A stretch of 64,000 nucleotides of DNA. Source: Labia minor (lineage: Eukaryota > Arthropoda > Insecta > Dermaptera > Spongiphoridae). Of this stretch, positions 1 to 12,325 are shown piece by piece. The notes beneath the pieces are model-generated. The model did no database searches, had not been told where the DNA came from, and saw only the letters and a list, made by a program, of their open reading frames with translations. Made by a program: the position numbers and the translations under genes. The stretch is from NCBI GenBank assembly GCA_963082975.1, contig OY720344.1, forward strand, positions 84,308,053 to 84,372,052, written 5' to 3'. How positions within the stretch are numbered: position 1 is the stretch's first letter; each line of letters opens with the position of its first letter.

Positions 1-1449
1 CTATTTTATTTCAATCCAATAATGGCTCATTGTATTGAATTTGCAAATCCCTAGATAGTTATACTTTCAATTCAAATTGATAATAAATAAAGATACTCCA
101 AATGATAATTATAAATGTAATATTGATTCCCTTCAATTGATGTCCTCTTAAGTTTCGCCAATGTACATGTCAAGTACCACTAGCTAAGTGTCTTATGATA
201 AAGCTATTATATATATAATCGATAATAGATGGATATATAATTCAATAGCATAATTAATTTTATAATAACGACAAAACATTATATTTACATTTATTGAATT
301 ACAATAAAATTAAGTGTCATTAAAATTACACAATCATTTAAATTGCAAATAGTTGTAAAATGACAAATAATTTTTGTAAAATAATGCTCAATGAAATTGA
401 ATTAATATTTGTTTTTATATATTTTTTTATTAGAATGTTTGAAATCAATTAGAATTCTGTTTGTATTAGCTTATTACATGTAAATTAAAGTTTTTTTAAA
501 TTAAAATAGGAAAATATATGTTACAAAAAAATTACTTTGCTAAAGGTATTACATATATATAAATTTAAATAAATATTCACTGTTGATCAATTAATATAAA
601 TATAAATATAAATAATAGATTAATATAATATTTTATATAATTGTAAAGATTGTCTAAATTCGACTTGGATTCCAAATGCCCAAAAAACTAAATTTAAATC
701 CTAATTTATTATATTATTTAATGTAATTATATTCTTGAAGAAATAGATTTCTGTAATCATCATAATTATATCAATTTAATAATACTTTTTCTAGTTTTAT
801 AAAATATATTATACAAGTATTCTATATTGGATTATTTACTTAAAAAAAGGGAACTTGAATCTTCTACTCTTTAGAAATAATTTTTTTTTCACAAATTTAA
901 TTGAAAAGGTTTTTATAATTCTAAATAATTGAATGAATCTGAATTGAAATTAAATCTTTTATCTTTTTTTTTAAAAAAAATAATCTTTAAAACTTAATCA
1001 ATTTTTACAGAAATAAAAAACAAAAATGATATGTATAAAAAATGGAAAGATTTTAAAAAAATTAAGTATCATAATGTATGGGGCAGTCCGCTCAGGTCGG
1101 CAAAATTTCAGAATAATTATTTTGTAATCTGAACTAAACTGAATCATTTGTAGTGTTATTTTTTTTAATTCTATTAGTTTGTCAACAAAAATATATTTAG
1201 TAACAATATCTTTCTAGTTCTTATTGAAAATTAATTTTTGTGTTATATTATATGCGATGTTTTGTGTTATTTATTGTACCTCAATAAGTATTATGTATTA
1301 AATGGAAGGTGTAAGAAATGTGTTAATTATATTGAAACCTATATTCATGCCATTTTTATTTGTACCAAAATTTTATTTTTGCTGAAAAGTTGTTTTGAGT
1401 GTCTATTATTCGAAGCCTTTTCATTTTATGTATAGTGACAGAAAAATGT

Positions 1450-1524
1450 AAACGGCATGGGGCGCTGTTGTCGGGCAATAGTTATGGCCTTTCTCAACGG
1501 GTTAATAGCGCCCCCATGGTGTTT
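1450..1524. repeat. Short GC-rich inverted repeat, MITE remnant
   Basis: AAACGGCATGGGGCGCT at 1450 is matched by its near inverse complement AGCGCCCCCATGGTGTTT at 1507-1524. The 75-bp unit is much richer in GC than its surroundings, so it is probably an inserted inverted-repeat element rather than local sequence. No target duplication is clear, and the family is unknown. Confidence 0.45.
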
Positions 1525-1785
1525 AAATTTTTCCGCCAGTAAACCTTATTAGAGGCGATAAATTTGACTTTCATCCCGGGCACTGGAAATGCCAATGAAC
1601 CAAATATGAGAATAATGTAAAGTATAACAAAGTATTTAAATTATTTATATAAGTATTGTTATTTTTTGGAGAAAAAAACTATAATATTTCATATTAGTAA
1701 AATAATCTTATAATGTTTTTTTTTCTGAAACCAGAATATTTGTATAATTATTCTAATATCTTAGTCTATTATTACTATTAATATT

Positions 1786-1827
1786 ATTATTAGTAGTAGT
1801 AGTAGTAGTAATAGTGGTAGAAGTAGA
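1786..1827. repeat. AGT/ATT trinucleotide microsatellite
   Basis: A run of TAT/TAG/AGT triplets grades from ATT repeats into AGT repeats and then decays. It is simple sequence with no coding sign. Confidence 0.7.
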
Positions 1828-4254
1828 CCAAATTTTATAATAAATTAGACTAAATTAGGGTTAATGATATTAGTAATAATAATTATATTGGTAGACATAT
1901 CAGACACGAGTAGATTTAATTAAACAACCTATTCAAATTTTTAGGTAATACAATATCATTAAAGAATCAAAAACCACACCCCATTCAAATTGTAGTTCAG
2001 GAAATTATTATTTCTATTTATTTATTCTTTTTACCATTTGGGTTGTAACGTTAGTTAAATTGATAAAATGAATTGTTAGTTTAATTGAAAATATTGATTA
2101 TTTTTTCAGGGATATTCAAAGTTTTCTAATTGATTTCAATTTGTATATTAATTTTAATAGAACATTCATTTAAATAAATGAACTCCTTCTAAGAACCCAT
2201 TGTTTCCATCACCTTGAATCAACATCCTTTACGTCCCTCTCCCTCCCCCACACTTCTTGTTTACATCACTATCCTGTTCTTAATTTACTCATTTGTTTAG
2301 GTATTTAAAAAACTATTAGTGAAAAGATATTCTTTAATAATAATAAATATAATTAGCTTATTATTTGATATAGTTGTCAAATTAAATGCTAATTTGTTAG
2401 AACTGAGTATGCTAAATGAGTTATGAATTTTATTGCTATTTTTAAATTAGATAACGGGCCAAACGGGAAAAATTTCCTCCAATAAATAAATATAAAAAAA
2501 AATGTTTTACTTACAAATTAAAAAATTTTAATATATTATAAAAATGTTTTATTATTAATTTTTAAATTATTATATTTTAATATTTTTAATTAAGTATATT
2601 TAAGATGTGCAAATGAATTCTAAAATTCTAAATAAATTGTTAAAAAACTTATCATTAATTTTTTTTTATTTAGATTATTAATTGTGATTAAATCGTTTAA
2701 TTAATTATGTTATCAAAATAAATAATATAATAAAAAAATACTTAAGAAGTTTTATTATTTCTTATCCAAATTCAATTAATGTTTTATTTAACGAAACATA
2801 AAAATAATAAATAATTATATAGATACGCATATAATTTTTTTATATCAAGAATATCAATAATTACGGATAAATAAATTTAGATAATAAAGCAAACATAGTA
2901 CATATTTAAATCAATTGAATTTTATGTAGATGAAAAATAGTTAAAAATTATATTTTTTAGGGAGTTAAAAATTTAAACTTTGACTTATTTTCATAAATTC
3001 TGGAGATTTAATATAATAAAAATATTATACTACATAAACAATGTCAATTATTAGATATTCAATAGGAAAAGAAATTTAAATATAAAATTAAAACGAAATA
3101 TTGGCGAATTATATTCAAATAAAAAATAAATAAATAAATGAAAAAAGAGAAAAATAATATTTCAATAATATAATAATTGCAAACATTTTAAATATTTATA
3201 TAATATATATAAAAGAAAAAAATATTTGAATTGATTTTGACTTATTGTTAGTGTGAGGATATAAATTTTATTTATTATTTTATTTAAAAAAAAAAAAACT
3301 TTAATAATTAAGAAAAGAAAATTAAATAAATAATCTTATTCAAATTTTAAAATTATTTTTTTCCTTACAGATATATTAAAAATTTCATTTTTTGTTTTAA
3401 ATTATTAATTTAAAATTTTCTCAAATAAATGAATATAATATATTATTGACTATTTTTCTCTCTCTCTAAAATTGAAAAATCATAAAAGAATTTTTAATAA
3501 ATCAATCCTTTAATAAATTCTTTAATAAACTTCTTTTTAATTTAAATGCGTATTTCTAAATCAATTATATATTTTCGTTATTTTATGTATAATATATATA
3601 TTTTGTGTCATGAAATGTCAGTTTCTTAGGATTTTTGTTTTTGTTTTAACTTTATTTGTAATTTTTTCTACAAACCGATGGTCAATTTCTATTTACATAA
3701 TACATACATATTTAAAATGTTTAAAGGGTTTATTTTTAAATTGGGATTCTTAAAATATTTGAAATAAAAAACAACTATACAATTACACGAAGAATCTTTT
3801 TACTTCTTACTTACTTTGATTAGTTGATTTTTTTTTAGTTTTTGCTCTGATTGTAATTCTTTCAAGAAACCGGTGGTTAATTTTTCAGCCCTATTGGTTG
3901 CTTCATCAGTTGTTCGTCTTTCGTCAACTCACACTAAAGATTAAACTATTCTTTTCTATATAAATATTGATTATTTTTTGTTGTTTTTTTTTTTTTTGTT
4001 TTCAATAACTTATCACAAGAACACACTAAATTCGTATAACAGAGTAAAAAAAAAATCAAAACTAAAAACAGCACTAATAACACACGAACTTGCTTTTGGT
4101 TTTTTTTTTTTTCATGGATGGTCTTAGATTGTACTTAAGAGATATATATGTCAATATTTTCTAAGTAAATAAATAATTAATTAAAACATTCATTTATTTC
4201 TTTATTATCAGATTTTATAATTTCTTACATTTATTTATTTATTTCTTTTTCAAT

Positions 4255-4500
4255 GGATCCCCCTCGAATATTTTGCACACCGTTCATCGTGGGGTAGATA
4301 TTCACTGAAAGACCCCCCCACGGTGGTTATCCTATCCCGAATTGTTCGCCCCGAGCGCTGCGCTCCAACTGAGCCCATCGTCGATGGCGAAGGGTGACGG
4401 GTGGAATTCGTTACCGATAGAGACGGTGTTGGGAAGGAGGGACACGCATGCGTATGCGATCAACGTCGACGCTGCAACACTAGATCCCCGCGCGATGATT
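4255..4500. promoter_or_regulatory. CpG-rich island, probable promoter or 5' exon
   Basis: About 240 bp of GC- and CpG-rich DNA stands alone in otherwise very AT-rich sequence. It is dense in CpG palindromes: GAGCGC-T-GCGCTC, CCATCG-T-CGATGG, ACGCATGCGT (similar to an NRF-1/ewg site) and CGTCGACG. Both strands have short open frames (41-45 codons) but neither resembles a known protein. It is the strongest promoter candidate upstream of the Hippo kinase. Its first coding exon lies 10.7 kb downstream and is preceded immediately by a possible acceptor (GTGACTCAG), so a non-coding first exon could start here. That link is inference; the island could equally serve a gene on the minus strand. Confidence 0.5.
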
Positions 4501-6801
4501 TTATATCACTTCAACCCTTAAAACACTAAATAAAGTCCAATTTTATAAATCTCTTTTCCAAAATGAAAAAAAAAAAATGTTTTCAAAATGACACTTGAGT
4601 ATTTATTTTGTGGTTGTCTAAAAATAAATTCAAGGAATTTGGGTCATGAAACTCATTATATTAGATTATAGTAAGATGAAAATTTGACTAGAGAAAAACA
4701 AATTTGAGAATATACATTTAAAATTAGTCTATGAGATATCTAAACTGTAATTCTACTGAATCCAAAAAATTTTTACTAGCAACAATATATTCTGATCATT
4801 TTAATCCCATTCTATCCTATTAGCTTCTTTTCTTAATTCCCTTAAATAAATTTAAATTTTCTGTCAATTTCGTCCTTGGACTAACTATCATGTGAGAGAT
4901 AATTTGTATTTTTATTAAACCCATTTATGTATATATGTGTATGTATGAAAAGTTAATTCGGGATTATTAATGATGTTTGTTAATGATAATCGACATTTCG
5001 GTGCAAAATTCGATGCCTTTTTCATGACAGTTTTTTGAACAGAATTTAGAGACCCTTGGAATTTTTCTATTTGACAAAGGAAAGAATCATATCTAATATT
5101 TTGTTTTAAAATGATGTGTTTCATTTGATTTACTGAGTTTCAAGTTAACACTGTAACAGACACTATCTAATATAGTCCGATTGGTTCTAATGCCGGATGA
5201 AATTTATAATTAATCTGTGTGATTTTGTAAGAATTTATCGAGATCAAATTTGGTGAAAATTTATTTTCCTCTAAGAGGAGTTATTCTATATTTTCTATTA
5301 AAGAATAATTAATTAACTCTAGAAAGATAAGAAGAAGATTAGTTCTTTTTTATATTTCATTCACTTTTATATTTATAAAGTTAACTGGGCTATGAATAAT
5401 ATTAGTTGATTAAAAAGTCAATTTCTATAAGAATGGGATAAAAAAATATTAAAATAGAAATAGATATTTTCTTACTTGAAAAAATAGAAATATCAATTTG
5501 GAATTTTCTTTGACCATACAGAAAAACATTTCAGGGTTTTGATCTTTTTGATATTTAACTAACTAGTAAATTCATTAGAATATCTGAGAGTTTCTAAAAA
5601 TATATTTCTATTTACTTAAAAAAATGTGTTGATCTATGTTAAAAGAAATGAAAATAATATAAAAATAATAAAATGTATTTATAAAAATAAATTATATTAT
5701 TATAAATAATGTATTTTTTTCTGAAAGATACGGTTAATTAAAAGGTAATTTCGAGCAGTTTATTTTCTTCTTTTGTTTATATTAAACACCTTTGATCTAC
5801 CCAATTTTTTCTTTTTGTTTTTTATTTTCCCTACATATGGATATATAGATATATAATTATGTAAATATGTATTCACACAAATCTCATTCTTACAAAATAA
5901 TAATATTAATTCTTCAGAGAAACAATTTGGGAAGAGTATGATGAGCATATTTTGGTGGTAGTTAAATTTAATTCAAATAATTCTTTCATATCTGAAATAT
6001 TTAAATCTACTTTCTCTATTGTTCTTTCATTAAGGATTAATGAATATTATAAAGGATGACGCTTAATTCAATAATCAAAAATTTAAATGGATTTTCTCCA
6101 AATCAAAATAAGAATCAATGAATAAACCTTAAAATATTCTTGTAGGATCTATTTATTTAAAACCTAACACCTATTTTGGTATTATTAACTTCTTTAAAAT
6201 TTAATTTAATCTCCCTTAATCCCCTACGGTGTTATTGGAAAAAATAATCAAATTTTTTTCCAAAACCACCTTGAATCATTATAATTTTTTAATTTTTAAA
6301 TTTTATTGAAAGCTACTTAATTTCATTTATTAAAAATCAACAAATTAAAATGATTTTTTTTTCAAAAATTAACTTTGAATAAAATATCATAATTCATTTA
6401 ATATATCATTTTTTACAGTTTCTATTTATATATGATTAAAATAAAAATTAAAATTATTTTTTGTATGATTGTTCGTGTTTTTTTTTCATTAGTTCATTAG
6501 TATATAAATTAAGTAGAATAAATCAAAATTGAAATATTTAAATATTACTAATTAAAGAATATGGATGACTAGATTGATTGAAGGCGATGCGAGACAAAGA
6601 TTGATTGCTGGAGGTGTGTAATTATTAAACAGGGAGATTTTTTAGCATTTGATAACACCAGAGAATTAAATAAAATAGTATAATTAATATATTAATGTAG
6701 ACTCACCAAATATTTAGACTCGATTCCATCATTATGTACCAGTTGAGATAGAATGTCTTCTTTATTCAATTATTATTTCAATGTGGTTAAGTTTGTTGAC
6801 A

Positions 6802-6832
<31 letters not shown>

Positions 6833-6996
6833 TAGAAGGGATTTGACACTATCATCAATCATGTTGAAATTCTCTGCAATTGAAAAGGAAGAGTTAATAA
6901 TAAATAAGAATCAAAAATAACTTAAGTATATTTTCATCAATAAAATAATATTTCAAATTTCCAAATTCTCGATTTTAATAGAAATCTTATTAAAAT
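4501..6996. other. AT-rich spacer, no gene seen
   Basis: No coding-like frame, RNA gene or inverted-repeat element was recognised. A perfect (AT)n run lies at about 6807-6830. If the CpG island is the Hippo promoter, this stretch is intron. Confidence 0.5.
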
Positions 6997-7610
6997 AAGT
7001 TGACCTGTGGCCAGGTCCGAACCGACCGACGGTTTGAAATAAATTAATTTCCAGCTACAGAAACAATTTCAAATAATTTTAATATATCTATTAATGTAAT
7101 AAAAAACAGATATGGATACATAAATAATAAATATAAAAATTTTTAATTTTATTTTATTTATAATATATATGCAAGACCAGGCTGTGACGTCATGAATGGC
7201 TGGATGACGTCATATAATTTTAAATCAAGAAAAAACTAATAAATATGATTTTTCTCGAGGATAAAACCAATACAAAGTGCATGATTCGTGGTGATATATA
7301 AAAAAATCTCCTTTGGTGTGAAAATAACCCTTTCCTTCCTATCGTCGATTGCTAATACTACCACTTCCGGTTTCCGGAATTGCACCAAAAGTTGATCAAT
7401 TCATCCCACTGATGCATTAAGTAAATATACCAAATTTCATCAAAATCGGTTGAGCCGTTCAGGCTGTACACATCTATACGGGCGGACAGACATCATGCTA
7501 AAAATACTTTTTTCTGTTTAGAAAATGCATGATTCGTGGAGATATGTAAAAATCTCCACATGTGAAATTTGGTGTGAAAACAATACCTCCCTTACTATCG
7601 TCGGTCGGTA
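6997..7610 (-). mobile_element. Family B Helentron-like (HINE) element, copy B1, full length
   Basis: The element reads on the minus strand from 7610 (head) to 6997 (tail). The head starts ACCGACCGACG after a T-tract and the tail carries the inverse complement, CGTCGGTCGGT. After that comes a perfect 6-bp hairpin, GACCTG-GCCA-CAGGTC, and the end AACTT. Inside, a second degenerate head copy (about 7268-7360) flanks the core with GAAATTTGGTA and ACCGGAAGTGGTA. It carries two palindromic TGACGTCA sites (7185-7192 and 7205-7212). There is no coding capacity, so it would move only with help from an autonomous partner. The layout fits Helentron-derived elements; assignment to that group is inference. 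Confidence 0.7.
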
Positions 7611-8765
7611 AAAATATAGGCGATTAATCAATTATTATATATGAGTGTCTAGTGATAAATATTATTAATTTTGTTAAGTTATTTGTGTAATTAAATTTTC
7701 ATTTAAAAATAATCATCATTTAAAAAATAGAATTGATTAACAATCAAATGAGTTAAGTTGGTTAATATTAATTTGGTCATGATTTAGAATTCCCATAAAC
7801 AGAAAATAATATATATTTTAATAGTATAGTAAAATATTCGCACTTATTAATCCATAAGTATGTATGTTATCTAAAATACCAGTAAATAAAAAAATTTTCT
7901 TCGAGTTTATAACCAGAAGTTGAGAATATATATTTTATAAAAATATTTTAACATTTTATGTAGATATTATTATATTTTTAATTTATTTAGATGAGTTAAT
8001 TAATAAACAAGAAGCAAAGAGTATCCCCTGAGGGTTAATTTACAGAATTCACGTAAAATTACTCATGAGAGAATATAAATGAAAAATAAAATCTTTGTAA
8101 AGCGTTTTTAACGAAGAAGTATTGGAATCTTGAAATTGAGAATTTAAAATATTCTTGAGTTTCATAATTTCTTAAGAATTTAGAAATTCTTTAGTTTTAC
8201 AATTATACTTGAAATTAATTTTAATTTTATATTGAATTTTATAATTAAGTTACATATTAAATATCTGGGATCATAAAATAATAAGTATATTATAACAATA
8301 ATAATATATATTGTCTTAATCAAAAGAAAAAAAAAATAGTTTGTGTTTTTTTAACCTTTTCGTAAAAAAAATATTAATTTGTAATAGTTTAATCATGATT
8401 GTGGTGACATATTTACCTCAGATAATATGTTTGATTGTCTATGATTGATTAGTTAAGATAAAATAAAATTTTTATCAAATATCTGACATCCAAATAAAAT
8501 TCAAAAATACTTGACATCTTTAAATTGATGGAATCTGAACATAAAATAAAATTGCATACTTAAAAAAATTGTATCCTTTAAAATCCCTCCATATAATGTA
8601 TTTCATTCATTTAAATTTTCTAAAATTTAATTATAGATTATATCAAAATTTTGTAAATTATATTAAAATATAAAATTAATTAAATGATTATAATTTAAAA
8701 AGTATGATTGTAATTCAATTCAATATTTTCTATATCATAAAGTAGTTAATATGAGTAGATTATTT
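7611..8765. other. AT-rich spacer, no gene seen
   Basis: Sequence between two family B copies with no open frame worth calling and no recognisable repeat. Confidence 0.5.
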
Positions 8766-8985
8766 TTACCGACCCACGATAGGAAGGAAAGGTATTGTTT
8801 TCACGCCAAATTTCACATGTGGGGATTTTTACCTATCTCCACGAATCATGCATTTTGTTAACAGAAAAAAGTATTTTTAGCATGATGACTGTCCGTCCAA
8901 CCAAGATAATATAATTTAGTCATTTTAATTCAAGTTTTAAAAATATTTTATTTTTTTTTGATACCTTATATATATATATTAAAAT
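8766..8985 (+). mobile_element. Family B element B2, deletion derivative
   Basis: The head ACCGACCCACGATAGG is followed by the standard family B 5' section up to the GTCC repeat at 8898. It then jumps directly to a stretch beginning AACCAAGATAATATAAT that also occurs inside copy B5 (about 50158-50220). The core and the 3' subterminal repeat with hairpin are missing, so this copy is 5'-anchored and internally deleted. Confidence 0.6.
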
Positions 8986-9266
8986 GTTCATTTTCTTATT
9001 CTCAGAAAAAACCCTTGAACTTATTTAACTAGATTAAAGAAAAATAGAATTAATAATTTAAATAAAGACTATTAAGTGATTTTCAAATAATTCGTAATTA
9101 ATAATATCTAATATTTTAAAAGAATATTCAGCAGGTATAATTACTTTGTCTGTATAAAATTATTGTTTAGTATAGGAAAAAATTTAAAAATTTATTTTTT
9201 AAAGAAAATACATATATGATTTTAATAAAGTATGTCATTCTATAAGAATGGAGAGAAAAATAAAAT
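8986..9266. other. AT-rich spacer between B2 and B3
   Basis: No gene or element recognised. Confidence 0.4.
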
Positions 9267-9880
9267 AAGTTGACCTGTGGCCAGGTCCGAACCGACCGAC
9301 GGTTTGAAATAAATTAATTTCCAGCTACAGAAACAATTTCAAATAATTTTAATATATCTATTAATGTAATAAAAAACAGATATGGATATAACATAAATAT
9401 TTTTAATTTTATTTTATTTATAATATATATGTGAGACCAGTCATGAATGACTGGATGACGTCATATAATTTTAAATTAAGAAAAAAACTAATAAAAATGA
9501 TTTTTCTCGAGAATAAAACCAATACAAAGTGCATGATTCGTTGTGATATGTAAAAAATCTCCTTATGTGAAATTTGGTGCGAAAATAACCCTTCCCTTCT
9601 TATCGTCGATCGCTAATACTACCACTTCCGGTCTCCGGATTTGCACCAAAAGTTGATCAAGTCATCCCACTGATGCATTAAGTAAATATACCAAATTTCA
9701 TCAAAATCCGTTGAGCCGTTCAGGCTGTACACATCTATACGGACGGACGGACGGACAGACATCATGCTAAAAATACTTTTTTCTGTTAAGAAAATGCATG
9801 ATTCGTGGAGATATGTAAAAATCTCCACATGTGAAATTTGGTGTGAAAACAATATTTCCCTTACTATCGTCGGTCGGTAA
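9267..9880 (-). mobile_element. Family B Helentron-like element, copy B3, full length
   Basis: A close relative of B1 in the same orientation: head at 9880 after a T-tract, tail hairpin GACCTG-GCCA-CAGGTC near 9270, subterminal repeats ACCGACCGACG/CGTCGGTCGGT, and a GTCC-type microsatellite in the core. It keeps only one of the two TGACGTCA sites (9456-9463). An incidental 77-codon minus-strand frame over the core is not a gene. Confidence 0.7.
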
Positions 9881-10117
9881 AAATGTTATAAAAAATCTTA
9901 AATATTAATTAAATTCCTTCTATTTTGAAATTATATGATAAAAATTTATGTTTCTAATTATATTAAGGCTCATCTGAGGAAATGTATTACAAAAAGTATA
10001 TAAATACAGCTGTATATAATATATGTAAAAATTTACTGACGATTTGCTTTCATAAAGTTGTATATATAAGAAATGTTGTTTAAAAGAAAATTTTGAACAT
10101 GGTCATGCAAACTGACA

Positions 10118-10790
10118 AAAAAGATCATGGGGACAGAGACTTACTTACTTGATAAAATATTAACCAGATAGATAGAATGGTATGGACAAGAATTGAATGT
10201 GGGAATGGAGGAACTTTGTACAGAGAAGGAACGACTGTGAATTGGTCGCAGTAATAAATCATATTATGACATGTGGGGCAACTTGAGAATAGATGGATCT
10301 GAAAGTTTGGAGGTGCAGAGATTGGAGGTGGAGAGAAACAATAGACAAGGCGAAAATGAATGGGGGGGGGGTAGGAGGGAATAAACAAATGACTGGAGAT
10401 TAGACATGGCTACTAGGCAAAAGTTACTAAATAGTAATGAAAGAAGAAAGAACTGTCAATGTATGTCGCTATTCGAATAATGTATGTCATACGGAAAATT
10501 CGGTGTTGGGAGCACTCAATGGGTAGTCCGATTATAAGGTGCTAAGAGCTTATTGAGGAAGCAGTCCAGTTTCTCTCGTCTATTGTCCAGGATAAAAAAA
10601 TCCGGTATTGGGAAATACCTATGTCCGAGTCATTCGTCTTACTGGGGTTAAATATTCGAACTTTGTAATAACCACTTATTTGTAAATATTTACTTTTAAA
10701 TAAATGTAAACACGACAAGTATAATTTGTGAATGTACTCTAAATCCCAAAAGGGGAGGAGAGGAATATATGAATAAATAAATAAATGCAT
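10118..10790 (+). mobile_element. LINE 3' end (C-terminal fragment and 3' UTR)
   Basis: One frame shows NHIMTCGA preceded by an ECG motif, as in the zinc-knuckle-like C-terminus of non-LTR retrotransposon polymerases. The 3' end has AAAAGGGGAGGAGAGGAAT followed by repeated AAAT units. This matches in style the tail of the element ending at 41938 (AAAAGGGAGGTGTGGAAT then AAAT repeats). It is 5'-truncated with several stops and frame changes. The antisense open frames here are shadows. Confidence 0.55.
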
Positions 10791-11149
10791 TTGAATTAAC
10801 TTCTCCTTTAAGGTCAACCCTCTCCAGGGCTCTTCCAGTTGATTTTGATGTTAGGTAAAAAATATATTATGATTATATATAATTTGCATCTGAAAAAACT
10901 CACATCGAATATTTTTATATAAAAAATATATTTATGTTAAACATTATTTCTAAAAAATGAAATATTTCAGTAGCTATATCAGAGGTAGACATTAGCGGCT
11001 TTTGGAAGGATTATTGGTGATTCTAGATAAATGTACTTGAGTTCCCTTATTATCGTTCCGTATGTGTTTCAAAATGTATTTTAAATTACTGACAACAATT
11101 ATGTAAGACTAAGTGCAACGTTGTAATCGATTTTTAGATTTGTTTGATT

Positions 11150-11660
11150 TCATAACTGCATTTCTAAAAGAAAAATAAATAAATTATTCAGAATACATAA
11201 ACGATGATGAGTGGTTACAAGACTTAATGTATTGGACTGATGTCATGGAACATTTACAAACACAAAATTTATAATTGCAAGGGGAAAGATAAAATATTAT
11301 CAGACTTCTCACAGCGTATATGATACAAACTAAATTTTAACTTTTTCAAAAAAACATTTTGTCTTTTTTCTTGAATTAAAAAAATTTGTTCAAATATTAA
11401 ACAAGAAAAACTTAATGAGGAATTTCAAAATATAGATTTCAAAACGAAATATTTTATATTGTTTCTTGATTTGTTTATGAATTCTTTGAAATTAACATAA
11501 TTCAAGGTGAGTTTTTCATTTCCAATATAATTGTGACCCACAAAGCATCTGGAGAATTAGAATTAATAGAGAGGCAATCGAACTCTACAATTGAAATATA
11601 AGTCGACCTCGATTAGTGAATTTTGGAAATTGTAACAGAATCGAGGTTTTCTGAATTAAA
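11150..11660 (+). pseudogene. Decayed hAT transposase, FAM200/GTF2IRD2-like class
   Basis: At 11203 the sequence reads DDEWLQDLMYWTDVMEHLQ, then TQNL, then after a stop and a one-base shift LQGKDKILSDFSQRI. This matches the region of hAT-type transposases in the FAM200/SCAND3/GTF2IRD2 group that reads roughly EWLxDLAFLxDIxxHLNxLNxxLQGK. Further matches (EEFQNIDFK, then LELIERQSN) continue to about 11600 in shifting frames. Multiple stops and shifts show a dead plain DNA transposon. Terminal repeats were not found. Confidence 0.6.
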
Positions 11661-12121
11661 AAGGAGGGCTTGTCAAATTATTCCAATATTCGGATTTTAA
11701 ACTTTAAATAATTTTATTCCACTTAAGAATTCATAAAATTCAAACACCGATCAGTATTAAGTAAGTAATCAGCATCTGAAGTGCTATCATCAATTATTCA
11801 CCAAATTTTAAAGAATTATCAAGAGAAGTAAAATAAATAGATTTTATTTTTAATTTTTAAATTCAATAAACATATTTTGTACTTTTATTTATTTTTTTTA
11901 AAAATAATTTTTGTAAAAAAAATTTTTTATATGTATTTAATTTCAAATTTTGAAAAATGACTCAGACTATCAAGGAGCTTGGCTACTTTTTATTGTTTTA
12001 ATATCAATTTTTCTTGCTTTATTAGTTTTTGGAATGTTTTATAGAAATGTGTATCTTTTTTAAATAGCCGATTTAAAGATATATTTATGACAATAAATAA
12101 TTTATCATTCTTCTTGTTTTT

Positions 12122-12144
12122 ACCGATAGGAAGGGGAAGTATTG
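12122..12144 (+). repeat. Solo family B head, degenerate
   Basis: After a T-tract, ACCGATAGGAAGGGGAAG then TATTG matches the family B 5' end, with a small deletion. The match stops after the GTATTG-like motif, so only the 5' end is present. Confidence 0.4.
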
Positions 12145-12176
12145 ATTTTTTTGATTTAAGGGGCGAGATATATATA

Positions 12177-12325
12177 TAGCGGATTACCCACTAGGCACAC
12201 TTACACATACCTAGAGGTATAATTTTTGTTGAAGTAGGACAAAAAATAATTGGACATACAATCAAGAGGGGGGGGGGGGTCCAAAACTTAAGTTCCTACA
12301 GGTCCCAGACGACCTAAATCCGCTA
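12177..12325. mobile_element. Small inverted-repeat element
   Basis: TAGCGGATTA at 12177 is matched by AAATCCGCTA ending at 12325. The 149-bp interior contains a run of G. No target duplication was identified, and the superfamily is uncertain. Confidence 0.35.

Larger units (their letters stand above)
1..4254. other. AT-rich spacer without a recognisable gene
   Basis: No open frame here reads like a protein. The stretch is mostly A/T with homopolymer runs. It contains a short inverted repeat (1450-1524), an AGT microsatellite (about 1786-1827) and a patch at 1080-1110 of higher GC that I cannot assign. It may be intergenic or, if the CpG island at 4255-4500 is a divergent promoter, part of another gene's intron. 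Confidence 0.5.

Noticed and set aside
4384-4521. Short frame MAKGDGWNSLPIETVLGRRD on the + strand of the CpG island
   Set aside because: Its only internal donor would be in phase 1, which does not fit Hippo exon 2, and the peptide matches nothing known. The opposite strand has an equally long frame.
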